A DNA stretch of 64,000 nt from Winogradskya consettensis. Lineage in GTDB: Bacteria > Actinomycetota > Actinomycetes > Mycobacteriales > Micromonosporaceae. Made by a program: the position numbers and the translations under genes. Location: NCBI RefSeq assembly GCF_018332715.1, contig NZ_BOQP01000022.1:1-64000 (forward strand), given 5' to 3'. The notes below the pieces were generated by a model. It had not been told where the DNA came from. It worked only from the letters and a program-made list of their open reading frames with translations, and made no database searches. Of the stretch, positions 8,550 through 16,965 are shown piece after piece (position 1 is the stretch's first letter; every line of letters starts with the position of its first letter).

Positions 8550-8865
8550 CACGTACGCCGATTTCCGCTCGGCGGTGAACATGACCCCCGCCGAGCTGGA
8601 CAAATGGCTGGCCACCGACGAGTCCCATTCCGTCGGCCAGAAGGGGCCGGCGGGCGGCGAGTCCGTCGGCCACGACAGCGGGCGGAAAATCGTCAAACTG
8701 CTGCACACGAAAAAGGCCGACCTCACGGACACCGACACGGCCCATATGGCGAAGGTGGTGGGTTACGTCCACCGCCACCTGGCACAACGGCCATCGGGAG
8801 ACATCGAGGAGAGCAACTGGCGATACTCACTGATGAACTGGGGCCACGATCCCCTCAAGAAATAA
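8539..8865 (+). CDS. DUF3140 family protein
   Basis: A 108-residue protein resembling DUF3140: the N-terminal MTPAELDKWLATDESHSVGQ helix, the central GRKIVKLLHTKKADLTD motif and the C-terminal SNWRYSLMNWGHDPLK signature are all present. Such proteins have been likened to DNA-binding or histone-like factors, but the function is not established. The start codon lies inside the end of the preceding DUF2945 gene, implying coupled translation. Confidence 0.85.
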   Translation: MPSDTYADFRSAVNMTPAELDKWLATDESHSVGQKGPAGGESVGHDSGRKIVKLLHTKKADLTDTDTAHMAKVVGYVHRHLAQRPSGDIEESNWRYSLMNWGHDPLKK

Positions 8866-9783
8866 CATTTGGGTACGCGGTGAGCGCGCCCGCCGTCACC
8901 TGAGTCCCGGGCCACTCGGCTGAGGTAAGCCATCCGGATGAATCAGCCGGGCGAGGCTGGATCGTGATCCACGGGTGGTTGCTCCGGACAACACCAGCGT
9001 TCGCCGGGCGCCCGGTCGGCCCGGGACAACCCGGCTCCTGCCATGTCTCGCCACGGGCCCCCGGCCTCCATCAGCGTCTCGCTCCCGGCGCGCATCCGCT
9101 CTCCCGAGCGCGCATCGCCGCCCAAGCGCGCATCGCCGCCCAAGCGCGCATCGCCCTTTCAAGCGCGCACCGCGGTTAAAGCGCGCGCCGCTGCCCAAGC
9201 GCGCAGCGCGGTTAAAGCACGCCACTGCCCCAGCGCGCCACTGCCCAAGCGCGCGCCACTGCCCAAGCGCGCGCCACTGCCCAAGCGCGCGCCACTGCCC
9301 AAGCGCGCATCGCGGACGCCCCGACCTACCGCATCGGTCTTCGGCCTCGCGTCAAATGGGGCGAGGCCTGCTCCACCTCGCGGCATCGGGTATGAGGCCC
9401 ACCGGCATCCCTGGCGGTGTGAGGGGCCGCCGGCATCGCGGCAGGCGCATGGGGCCCACCCACTCGCGGCCAGACGCATTCAGCCGACTCACTCACAGTG
9501 GTGGCCTCCAGCGCGATGGCGCCCGTCGCCCCGGACACCTCCCGCGCGGACAGGCATGATGCCTGCCCCACCTCGCTGCGGACACATGAACCCGCCCGCC
9601 CACGGCGGCGGCATGGGCATGAGGCGCCGCCCACCTCGCGGCAGGCGCATCGAGCCCACCCACCCCGGGGTGGTTCAGGGTCGGTTTGAGCTTGTCGACG
9701 GCAGGGTGCTGCGGAACGGCATGAGGCCCGCAAGCTGATGCACGGTTGGCGGGCTCAGGCGGGGAGTGGCGGGGCTGGGTGGG
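8866..9783. repeat. Gene-free repeat-rich region with an 18-bp array (about 9107-9312)
   Basis: About 900 bases without a credible gene. At 9107-9312 an AAGCGCGC core recurs every 18 bases, first as CGCATCGCCGCCCAAGCG, then as GCCACTGCCCAAGCGCGC (four near-identical copies from about 9231). Beyond it, to about 9740, short motifs such as GCATGAGGC and GGCAGGCGCAT recur loosely. Because 18 is a multiple of three, long Pro/Ala/Arg-rich open frames run through the array in all phases; none shows a protein family. Confidence 0.7.
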
Positions 9784-10149
9784 TCAGCTGGTGGCGGCGG
9801 TGGAGGTTATGTCGAGGAGGCCGGTCAGGAGGACGAGGGCGGCTGGGACGAGGCGGTAGTAGACCCAGGTGCCGCGGCGGTCGCTGTCGACCAGGCCTGC
9901 TTCTCGGAGGACTTTGAGGTGGTGGGAGATCGTGGGGCCGGTGAGTTTGAAGGAGCCGGTCAGGTCGCAGACGCAGACCTCGCCGCCGCCGGCGGAGGCG
10001 ATCATGGAGAGGAGCCGGAGCCGGACCGGGTCGCCCAGAGCCTTGAACATCGGAGCGAAGGCGCTCGCCTGGTCGGCTTCGAGCGGGCGGCGAACCACCG
10101 GTGCCCACGCCGCCGACAGCGATGTCATCTCGATGGAAGTGCTTGGCAT
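9784..10149 (-). CDS. ArsR-family metal-sensing repressor
   Basis: A 121-residue winged-helix protein of the ArsR/SmtB family. After a ~25-residue N-terminal stretch come the helices AFAPMFKALGDPVRLRLLSMI, then EVCVCDLTG. This last is the ArsR alpha-3 metal site with its paired cysteines, typical of As(III)/Sb(III) sensors. The recognition helix follows (TGPTISHHLKVLREAGLV), then the wing DRRGTWVYYRL. I chose the ATG at 10149 (MPSTSIEM) behind a GGGTGGG stretch; another in-frame start lies 7 codons upstream. No arsenic transporter or reductase is next to it; the nearest divergent gene is an unrelated membrane protein at 10525. An AT-richer 375-base gap upstream probably holds its operator, but I see no clear palindrome there. 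Confidence 0.9.
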   Translation of the reverse strand: MPSTSIEMTSLSAAWAPVVRRPLEADQASAFAPMFKALGDPVRLRLLSMIASAGGGEVCVCDLTGSFKLTGPTISHHLKVLREAGLVDSDRRGTWVYYRLVPAALVLLTGLLDITSTAATS

Positions 10150-10524
10150 CAGCCCACCCTTGCAGAGCAAGGCAAATCGTTCTCACAAGAACCTGACAAT
10201 TCGCTGCGCACCGCGAGACTACTGATGCGTAGCGCCAGAATGCATTATCGAGAAACGCGTCCAGCACCATCATGACCGTCACCCGAAGACCAAGTATTCC
10301 GAGGTGGACGGGGGTGTGGCGACCCGAGATGGATAATGCGGCGGCACGGTTGAATCGAGAACGAAAAGATCGACGTGTATACCCGAAAGTCCCACCAGCC
10401 GAACTCCCGGCTCGGTTCGGGTCCACTGGGGAGCATGCTCGGGATCCGCGCCGGCCGTGGCTCTCCGGGTATTGTCCGGGGCAACCCCGATGTGTCCGGA
10501 GCGAGCGCCCGGCAGGCTCTGCCC

Positions 10525-11154
10525 ATGCCTCGCACCGTCAGGTTCTGCGCGCTCACCGCCCCCGCTCTCATGCTGGTCTACGGCCTGCTGAGGGTGATCG
10601 ACGGGATGGACGGCAACCGGCACAACGGCCCCGCCTGGGATGTCGGCCATGGCGCCTTCTTCCTGGCGATCGTCCTGTTCGCCGTTCTCGCCGTGACCCT
10701 GCGGACCGCCGTGACCCCACGGACCGCCGTGACCCCACGGACCGCCGTGACCCCACGGACCGCCGTGACCCTGAGGACCGCCGTTCCTGGGGCGCGGATC
10801 GTCGACGACGTGGCCGTCGTGGCCGCCCTGGCCGGCGCGGTCTGCTTCGAATGGGTGATTCTCGGCGACCTGTTCGAGGGATTCCACGAGTCGGCACCAT
10901 TGCCGGACGTCCTGCAGGTGCCAGGCCCGGCGCTGTTCGAGATCGGCCTGCTGGTACTGCTCGTCCGGCTGGTGCGGCTGCGGCGGTTGCCGGCCTGGGC
11001 ACCGCTCGCTGTTCTGGCCGGCTTCGCCGCGATCGCCCTCAACCTGGACCTGCTCCCGCTCGGAGCGATCCTGGTCGGCCTTGGGCTGCTGCCCCTCGCA
11101 CTGTCCGATCTCGAACGGTCTGACGAGCCCGCAGGACAACCAGCGGGAACGTAA
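10525..11154 (+). CDS. Small multi-pass membrane protein with an in-frame hexapeptide array
   Basis: A 209-residue protein with about six hydrophobic segments (near residues 7-25, 40-58, 93-112, 130-145, 155-172 and 175-192). Between the second and third is a loop made of five 18-bp repeats coding for TAV(T/P)xR hexapeptides (10694-10783). I do not recognise a family. The start at 10525 (ATG, MPRTVRF) begins directly at the first hydrophobic segment; the frame is open ~150 bases upstream with no membrane character. It diverges from arsR and converges on polA; a 34-bp repeat array follows it. Whether it is controlled by the ArsR protein is open. Confidence 0.6.
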   Translation: MPRTVRFCALTAPALMLVYGLLRVIDGMDGNRHNGPAWDVGHGAFFLAIVLFAVLAVTLRTAVTPRTAVTPRTAVTPRTAVTLRTAVPGARIVDDVAVVAALAGAVCFEWVILGDLFEGFHESAPLPDVLQVPGPALFEIGLLVLLVRLVRLRRLPAWAPLAVLAGFAAIALNLDLLPLGAILVGLGLLPLALSDLERSDEPAGQPAGT

Positions 11155-11240
11155 GGACACTTCCCTGGGACGGCCTGACAGCGGATCGCCCCGACGCAGG
11201 CCGGCGCCCCAAGAGCGATCCGACGCAGGCAGGCGCCCCA

Positions 11241-11356
11241 GAGCAATCCGACGCAGGCAGGCCGGGCCGGGCCGGAGCAATCCGACGCAGGCAGGCCGGG
11301 CCGGGCCGGAGCAATCCGACGCAGGCAGGCCGGGCCGGGCCGGAGCAATCCGACGC
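11241..11356. repeat. 34-bp tandem repeat, about 3.5 copies
   Basis: Copies begin at 11241, 11275, 11309 and 11343 (partial). The unit is GAGCAATCCGACGCAGGCAG followed by GCCGGGCCGGGCCG. Looser versions with GAGCGATCCGACGC continue on both sides from about 11175 to 11450, up to the last codons of polA. The array occupies the convergent gap between the membrane-protein gene and polA; no T-run terminator is visible there. Confidence 0.85.
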
Positions 11357-11448
11357 GGATCAGAGGGCCGGAGCGATCCGGGCCGGAGCGATTCGGCTGC
11401 CCGGAGCGGTCCGCTGTCAGGCCTGCGGCCGGAGCGATCCGACGCGGA

Positions 11449-14142
11449 TCAGTGGTCGGCGCCGTTCCAGTCCTTGCCGAGGCCGACGGAGACCTCGAGG
11501 GGGACGGAGAGGGGGTAGGCGGCGCCCATTTCGTGGCGGACCAGGGTTTCGAGGGCTTCTCGTTCGCCGGGGGCTACGTCGAAGACAAGTTCGTCGTGGA
11601 CCTGGAGGAGCATGCGGCTTTCGAGGCCTGCTTCGCGCAGGGCGCGGTCGACGTGGAGCATGGCGAGTTTGATGATGTCGGCGGCGGAGCCCTGGATGGG
11701 GGCGTTGAGGGCCATGCGTTCGGCCATCTCGCGGCGCTGGCGGTTGTCGCTGCTCAGGTCGGGGAGGTAGCGGCGGCGGCCGAGGATCGTGGCGGTGTAG
11801 CCGTCCTGGACTGCGCGGCGGACGACTGTCTGGAGGTAGTCGCGGACGCCGCCGAAGCGTTCGAAGTATTCGTTCATCAGGCCACGGGCTTCTTCCGTGG
11901 TGATGGTGAGCTGGTTGGAGAGGCCGAAGGCGCTCAGACCGTACGCGAGGCCGTAGTTCATTGCCTTGATCTTGCGGCGCTGGTCGGGGACGACCTCCTC
12001 GACCGGGACGTGGAAGACCGAGGAGGCCGTGGCGGCGTGGAAGTCGGCGCCGGAGTTGAAGGCCGCGATGAGGGCCTCGTCGCCGGAGAGGTGGGCCATG
12101 ATGCGCATCTCGATCTGGCTGTAGTCGGCGGTGAGCAGCGACTCGTAGCCGTTGCCGACGACGAAGGCGCGGCGGATGCGGCGGCCCTCCTCGGTGCGGA
12201 TCGGGATGTTCTGCAGGTTGGGGTCGGTGGAGGAGAGCCGGCCCGTGGCTGCCACGGTCTGGTTGAACGTGGTGTGGATGCGGCCGTCGTCGGAGACCGA
12301 TTTGAGCAGGCCGTCCACGGTGGATTTGAGCTTGGCGACGTCGCGGTGGCGCAGCAGGTGGGTCAGCAGCGGGTCGCCGGTCTGGACGTGCAGGCTCTGC
12401 AGGGCGTCGGCGTCGGTGGTGTAGCCGGACTTGATCTTCTTGGTCTTGGGCAGGTCGCGCTCGACGAAGAGGATCTCCTGCAGCTGCTTGGGCGAGCCGA
12501 GGTTGAACTCGCGTCCGACCACCTCGTGCGCGGCCTGCTGGGCCAGTTTCACCTCGGCGGCGAAGCTGGACTCGAGCTCGTGCAGGTAGTCGATGTCGGC
12601 GGCGATGCCGATGCGCTCCATCTCGCCGAGCACGACCTCGAGGGGCTGCTCGACCTCGGCGAGGATGCGCTGGGAGGCACCGTCGTCGCGGGAGAGCTCC
12701 TCGGTGATGGTGTCGGCCAGGTCGAGGGTGGCGCGGGCCCGGAGCATGACGTTCTGCTCGGCGGAGTCCTCCTCGCCGGGCGGGTCGAGCAGGGTGAGCT
12801 GGCCGTTGTCGGGGGCGTCGACGCGCAGCTCGCGTTTGAGGTAGCGCAGGGCCAGGTCGGTCAGGTCGTAGGCCCGCTGGTCGGGTTTGGCCAGGTAGGC
12901 GGCGAGGGCGGTGTCGACCCGCACGCCCTGCAGGGTCCACCCGTGCGACTGGAACGCCAGCATGGCGGGCTTGGCGTCGTGGATGACCTTCGGCCGGGCG
13001 GGGTCGGCGAGCCAGGCGGCGACCGCGCCCTCGTCGGTCTCGTCGAGCTCCGCGGGGTCGAACCAGGCGGCCGGGCCGTCGCCGGTGGCGACCGCGATGC
13101 CGCTGAGCGACCCGGTGCCACGCCCGAAGGTGCCGGTGACCGCGACGCCGACCGGGGCGCTCCCGGCGTGCTGGGTGAGCCAGCCGGTGACCTCGCCGGC
13201 GCGCAGGACGGTGCCTGCCAGGTCGAAGCCGGACTCGGCCTCGGGCTCGACCGCGTCCAGATACGAATAGAGTCGCTCGCGCAGCACCCGGAACTCGAGC
13301 GCGTCGAAGACCTGGTGCACCGCCTCGCGGTCCCAGCCCTGCCACTTCACGTCCTGCGGGCCGACGGGCAGCTCCAGGTCGCAGACGAGCTTGTTGAGGT
13401 CGTAGTTGCGCATGACCTGCGACAGGTGGGCGCGCAGGCTGTCTCCGACCTTGCCCTTGATCTCGTCGACGCGGGCGATGACGCCGTCGAGGCCGCCGTA
13501 CTGATTGATCCATTTCGCGGCGGTCTTGTCGCCGACGCCCGGCACACCCAGCAGGTTGTCGCTGGAGTCGCCGACCAGCGCGGCCTTGTCGCGGTAGCGG
13601 TTCGGGGGGACGCCGTATTTCGTCTCGATGGCCTCGGGCGTCATCCGCCAGACCTCGGACACGCCGCGCACCGGGTAGAGGATGGTGACCTTCTCGCCGG
13701 AGAGCTGGAACGAGTCGCGGTCGCCGGTCGAGACGATGACGTCGAAGCCCTGCTCGAGGGCCTGGGTGGTGAGCGTGCCGATGATGTCGTCGGCCTCGTA
13801 ACCGGGCTTCTCGACCACTTGGATGCGCAGTGCCTCCAGTACCTCCTTGATCAGGCTGACCTGGCCGAGGAAGGGCTTGGGGGTCTCCGACCGGCCCGCT
13901 TTGTATTCCGGGAACAGCTCGGTGCGGAACGTCTGCCGGGCCACGTCGAAGGCGACCACGATGTGGGTCGGCTTCTCGTCGCGGAGCATGTTGATCAGCA
14001 TCGAGGTGAATCCGAACACTGCGTTCGTCGCCTGACCCGTCTGGGTGGAGAAATTCTCCACGGGCAGGGCGAAAAAGGCTCGGTAGGCCAGCGAGTGGCC
14101 GTCGAGCAGCAGCAAGCGGGGGGTCTGGGCGTCGTCGCTCAC
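11449..14142 (-). CDS. polA: DNA polymerase I
   Basis: PolA removes RNA primers and fills gaps in replication and excision repair. The 897-residue product has an N-terminal 5'-3' exonuclease domain (residues 1-~310, with the LLLLDGHSLAYRAFFAL opening, the GYEADDIIGTL acidic cluster and an SDNLLGVPGVGDKTA helix-hairpin-helix). The middle domain lacks the paired acidic residues of an active 3'-5' proofreading site, as in other actinobacteria. The C-terminal polymerase domain has motif A (DYSQIEMRIMAHLSGD), motif B (RRKIKAMNYGLAYGLSAFG) and motif C (QVHDELVFD). Start: the GTG at 14142. A promoter-like motif nearly identical to that of uvrB ends 9 bases upstream, implying a leaderless, damage-responsive transcript. 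Confidence 0.97.
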   Translation of the reverse strand: MSDDAQTPRLLLLDGHSLAYRAFFALPVENFSTQTGQATNAVFGFTSMLINMLRDEKPTHIVVAFDVARQTFRTELFPEYKAGRSETPKPFLGQVSLIKEVLEALRIQVVEKPGYEADDIIGTLTTQALEQGFDVIVSTGDRDSFQLSGEKVTILYPVRGVSEVWRMTPEAIETKYGVPPNRYRDKAALVGDSSDNLLGVPGVGDKTAAKWINQYGGLDGVIARVDEIKGKVGDSLRAHLSQVMRNYDLNKLVCDLELPVGPQDVKWQGWDREAVHQVFDALEFRVLRERLYSYLDAVEPEAESGFDLAGTVLRAGEVTGWLTQHAGSAPVGVAVTGTFGRGTGSLSGIAVATGDGPAAWFDPAELDETDEGAVAAWLADPARPKVIHDAKPAMLAFQSHGWTLQGVRVDTALAAYLAKPDQRAYDLTDLALRYLKRELRVDAPDNGQLTLLDPPGEEDSAEQNVMLRARATLDLADTITEELSRDDGASQRILAEVEQPLEVVLGEMERIGIAADIDYLHELESSFAAEVKLAQQAAHEVVGREFNLGSPKQLQEILFVERDLPKTKKIKSGYTTDADALQSLHVQTGDPLLTHLLRHRDVAKLKSTVDGLLKSVSDDGRIHTTFNQTVAATGRLSSTDPNLQNIPIRTEEGRRIRRAFVVGNGYESLLTADYSQIEMRIMAHLSGDEALIAAFNSGADFHAATASSVFHVPVEEVVPDQRRKIKAMNYGLAYGLSAFGLSNQLTITTEEARGLMNEYFERFGGVRDYLQTVVRRAVQDGYTATILGRRRYLPDLSSDNRQRREMAERMALNAPIQGSAADIIKLAMLHVDRALREAGLESRMLLQVHDELVFDVAPGEREALETLVRHEMGAAYPLSVPLEVSVGLGKDWNGADH

Positions 14143-14150
14143 GTCGGTGA

Positions 14151-14173
14151 ACTCTAGTCGGGGGGTACGACAT
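14151..14173 (-). promoter_or_regulatory. Putative leaderless DNA-damage promoter of polA
   Basis: On the minus strand ATGTCGTAC, 8 bases, TAGAGT; the last base of TAGAGT is 9 bases upstream of the polA GTG. It shares TGTCGTACCCCC and the TAN3T spacing with the uvrB element at 3169-3191. Confidence 0.5.
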
Positions 14174-14182
14174 CAATAAGCA

Positions 14183-14214
14183 ACAGGGCGTCCCCCAACC
14201 GGGGAACGCCCTGT
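14183..14214 (-). terminator. Terminator of the liv operon
   Basis: A hairpin with arms ACAGGGCGT(C)CCCC and GGGGAACGCCCTGT, one bulged base, and a short loop, 13 bases beyond the livF stop codon. On the minus strand it is followed by a T-rich stretch (TGTTGCTTATTGATG) rather than a clean U-run. It also separates the liv genes from the polA promoter. Confidence 0.7.
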
Positions 14215-14227
14215 CGATGAAGCGAAA

Positions 14228-14938
14228 TCAGGCGACGCCGAGGTAGGCCTCTTTGACCGCCGGGTCCGTGAGCAGGTCCTGCCCGGTGCCGGCCTTGACG
14301 ATGGCACCGGTCTCGAGCACGTAGCCGCGGTGGGCCCGCGACAGCGCCTGCTGGGCGTTCTGCTCCACCAGCAGCACCGTGGTGCCCTGCTGGTTGATCT
14401 CCGTGATGATGTCGAAGATCTGCTGGATGATCATGGGTGCGAGACCCATCGACGGCTCGTCCAGCAGCAGCAGCTTGGGCCGGCTCATCAGCGCCCGGCC
14501 GACCGCGAGCATCTGCTGCTCGCCGCCGGACAGGGTGCCGGCGGCCTGCTTGGCCCGCTCCAGCAGACGCGGGAACAGGCCGAACACCCGCTCCAGGTCG
14601 GCGGCGATGCCGGCGCTGTCACGCCGGGTGTACGCCCCCATGTCCAGGTTCTCCCGCACGGTCATACCCGGGAAGACGCCCCGGCCCTCGGGCGACTGAC
14701 AGATGCCCTTGATGACCCGCAGGTCGGCGCGGAGCGTGGAGATGTCCTCGCCGTTGAACACGATCTTGCCCGACGCCAGCGGGTTCAGCCCCGAGACGGC
14801 GCGCATCGTGGAGGTCTTGCCGGCGCCGTTCGCGCCGATCAGCGCCACGATCTCGCCCTCTTCGACCTGCAGGCTGATGCCGTGCAGGGCTTCGATGCGG
14901 CCGTATTTGAGCGTGACGTCCTGCAGCTCAAGCAGCAT
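14228..14938 (-). CDS. livF: Branched-chain amino acid ABC transporter ATPase LivF
   Basis: One of two cytoplasmic ATPases that power import of leucine, isoleucine, valine or related amides. The 236-residue product shows Walker A GANGAGKTS (about residue 36), the Q-loop in ICQSPEGRGVFPGMTV, ABC signature LSGGEQQML, Walker B LLLLDEPSMGLAP and the switch His region LLVEQNAQQAL characteristic of LivF. Its start overlaps the end of livG by 11 bases. It is the last gene of the livJ-livH-livM-livG-livF operon and is followed by a hairpin terminator. Confidence 0.95.
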   Translation of the reverse strand: MLLELQDVTLKYGRIEALHGISLQVEEGEIVALIGANGAGKTSTMRAVSGLNPLASGKIVFNGEDISTLRADLRVIKGICQSPEGRGVFPGMTVRENLDMGAYTRRDSAGIAADLERVFGLFPRLLERAKQAAGTLSGGEQQMLAVGRALMSRPKLLLLDEPSMGLAPMIIQQIFDIITEINQQGTTVLLVEQNAQQALSRAHRGYVLETGAIVKAGTGQDLLTDPAVKEAYLGVA

Positions 14939-15821
14939 CAGCGGACTCCCCCAGGTAGGCGGCGATCACCTTCGGGTTGTCCCGGATCTCGGCCGGGGTG
15001 CCTTCGGCGATCTTCTTGCCGAACTCCAGCACCACGATCCGGTCCGTGACTCCCATGACCAGCCGCATGTCGTGCTCGATCAGCAGCACGGTGTAACCCA
15101 TGTCGCGGATCTTGCGGATCAGCTGGTTGAGCTGCTCCTTCTCGGCGGGGTTGAAGCCGGCGGCCGGCTCGTCGAGACAGAGCAGCTTGGGCTCGGTCGC
15201 GAGCGCCCGCGCGATCTCCAGGCGCCGCTGGTCGCCGTAGGGCAGGTTGCGGGCCAGCTCGTTGGCGCGGTGCTCGATGCCGACGAGACGCAGCAGCTCG
15301 AGCGACTTACGCTCGCCCGCCCGCTCCTCCAGCGTGTGCCGGGAGAGGCCGAAGATCTTGGCACTCGTACGCGCGACCTGCTGCCACGTGCGCACCAGCC
15401 CGTTCGACGAGTTCACCCGCGGCAGCTCCTCGGGCTTGACCTTCACCCGGTAGAGCCGGAAGAGCGCGCCGAGCACGCTCGTGTAGTGCCGCGAGTCGGT
15501 GCCGACCATGACGTTCTCGATGGCCGACATCTCGGGGAAGAGCCGGATGTTCTGGAACGTCCGGGCCACCCCCATCCGGTTGATCTCGTGCGGCTTCTTG
15601 CCCGTGATCTTCTTGTCGTCGAAGAGCACACCGCCCGACGTGGGCTTGTAGACGCCGGTCATGACGTTGAAGCAGGTCGTCTTGCCGGCACCGTTGGGCC
15701 CGATCAGCCCGAGGATCTCGCCCTTGTAGAGGCTGAAGCTGACGTCGTTGAGCGCCACCACGCCACCGAAGCGCAGCGTGACGTGATCGACGTCGAGAAG
15801 AACTTCGCGTTCGTCAGGCAC
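14928..15821 (-). CDS. livG: Branched-chain amino acid ABC transporter ATPase LivG
   Basis: The partner ATPase of LivF. The 297-residue product has Walker A GPNGAGKTTCFN, signature LPYGDQRRLEIARAL (the LivG-type variant of LSGGQ), Walker B LLCLDEPAAGFNP and the H-loop LLIEHDMRLVM. It is longer than LivF because of an insert around residues 95-155, as in the family. The GTG at 15821 (VPDEREVLLDVDHV) is the start. It overlaps the livM stop codon by 8 bases (GTGCCTGA), which implies translational coupling and argues against the longer open frame reaching 16181. Confidence 0.95.
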   Translation of the reverse strand: MPDEREVLLDVDHVTLRFGGVVALNDVSFSLYKGEILGLIGPNGAGKTTCFNVMTGVYKPTSGGVLFDDKKITGKKPHEINRMGVARTFQNIRLFPEMSAIENVMVGTDSRHYTSVLGALFRLYRVKVKPEELPRVNSSNGLVRTWQQVARTSAKIFGLSRHTLEERAGERKSLELLRLVGIEHRANELARNLPYGDQRRLEIARALATEPKLLCLDEPAAGFNPAEKEQLNQLIRKIRDMGYTVLLIEHDMRLVMGVTDRIVVLEFGKKIAEGTPAEIRDNPKVIAAYLGESADAA

Positions 15822-16965
15822 CGACGGCCACCTCCTCCTGACGGTCCTTGAGCTCACGGGCGCGCCGCTTGCTCGGCAGCAGGCCCTGCGGGCGCAGGAG
15901 CATGACGAGCACCAGCGCCAGGCCGAAGACGAGGAACCGGTACTCCGAGAAGTCCCGGAACCGCTCCGGCAGGTACGCCAGCAGCACCGCGCCGAGCGCC
16001 GCACCAGCCATGTTGCCAGATCCGCCGACAACCACCATCGCCACGAACAGGATGGAGAGGTTGGCGTTGAACTGGTTGGGCTCGATGAAGCCCTGCCGGC
16101 TGGCGAACAGGAAGCCGGAGAGGCCACCGAGCGCCGCACCGATGGCGAAGGCCCACATCTTGAACTTGAACGGATTGACACCCATCACCGCAGCGGCGTC
16201 CTCGTCCTCGCGGACCGCCAGCCAGGAGCGGCCGACCCGGCTGTTCTCCAGCCGGCGGACGAGGAAGACGACGAGCAGCACGATGGAGAGCGCCAGCCAG
16301 TACCACGGCTTCGCGTCGATGAGACCGAAGATGTGGTTGTCGGCCGAGGGCGCGCCCTGCGGACCGGGGATGGAGGCGATACCCGCCGGGCCACCCGACC
16401 AGTTGGTCGAGTTGCGGATCACGATACGGATGATCTCGCCGAAGCCGAGCGTCACGATGGCGAGGTAGTCACCGCGCAGCCGCAGCGTCGGCCAGCCGAG
16501 GATGACACCCGAGATCATCGCCAGGGCGATGGCGATCGGGATGCAGATCGCCCAGGTGATCGCCCACTCCGGGGCCAGGTCGAACTTGTCCTGCAGCGAC
16601 TTGACGACCGGCGACTGCGTGGAGCCGAAGATCGCGACGGCGTAGGCGCCGATCGCGAAGAAGCCCACGTAGCCGAGGTCGAGCAGGCCCGCCAGGCCGA
16701 TGACGACGTTGAGGCCGAGTGCGATCAGCACGTAGACCGCGCAGGTGAAGAGCACACCCGCCCAGTTGTTGCCACCCTCGATCGAGTCGGTCCGCAGCCA
16801 GGTCAGACCGGGAACGCCGAGCAGCGGCAGGTAGTAGAGGAACGCGACGAAAGCCAGGAAGCCGATGCCGCGCTGCCATTTCGGCAGGCCACGCCACCGG
16901 TTGCCGACGCCGGCGAAGAAGTTGCTGACGCCGGAGAGGCGTCCTTCGTTCGTGGTCTCGGTCAT
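15814..16965 (-). CDS. livM: Branched-chain amino acid ABC transporter permease LivM
   Basis: Inner-membrane permease that forms the translocation path with LivH. The 383-residue product has a ~35-residue cytoplasmic N-terminus, then nine or so hydrophobic segments beginning with GIGFLAFVAFLYYLPLLG. It contains the LivM/LivH loop signature (GLNVVIGLAGLLDLGYVGFF and later AAVMGVNPFKFKMWAFAIGA) that contacts the ATPases. Start: the ATG at 16965 (MTETTNEG), which overlaps the livH stop as ATGA. Confidence 0.95.
   Translation of the reverse strand: MTETTNEGRLSGVSNFFAGVGNRWRGLPKWQRGIGFLAFVAFLYYLPLLGVPGLTWLRTDSIEGGNNWAGVLFTCAVYVLIALGLNVVIGLAGLLDLGYVGFFAIGAYAVAIFGSTQSPVVKSLQDKFDLAPEWAITWAICIPIAIALAMISGVILGWPTLRLRGDYLAIVTLGFGEIIRIVIRNSTNWSGGPAGIASIPGPQGAPSADNHIFGLIDAKPWYWLALSIVLLVVFLVRRLENSRVGRSWLAVREDEDAAAVMGVNPFKFKMWAFAIGAALGGLSGFLFASRQGFIEPNQFNANLSILFVAMVVVGGSGNMAGAALGAVLLAYLPERFRDFSEYRFLVFGLALVLVMLLRPQGLLPSKRRARELKDRQEEVAVGA

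Noticed and set aside
8975..9738. Plus-strand proteins of 190-230 residues in the repeat gap
   Set aside because: Composed of PSA/KRA repeats from the 18-bp array, open in several frames at once, no ribosome binding site.
10375..10524. Upstream 50-codon extension of the membrane protein
   Set aside because: Hydrophilic and Arg/Pro-rich; the first transmembrane helix begins right after the ATG at 10525.
11452..14157. A ~900-codon plus-strand frame opposite polA
   Set aside because: Mirror of polA codons with no family resemblance; same cause.
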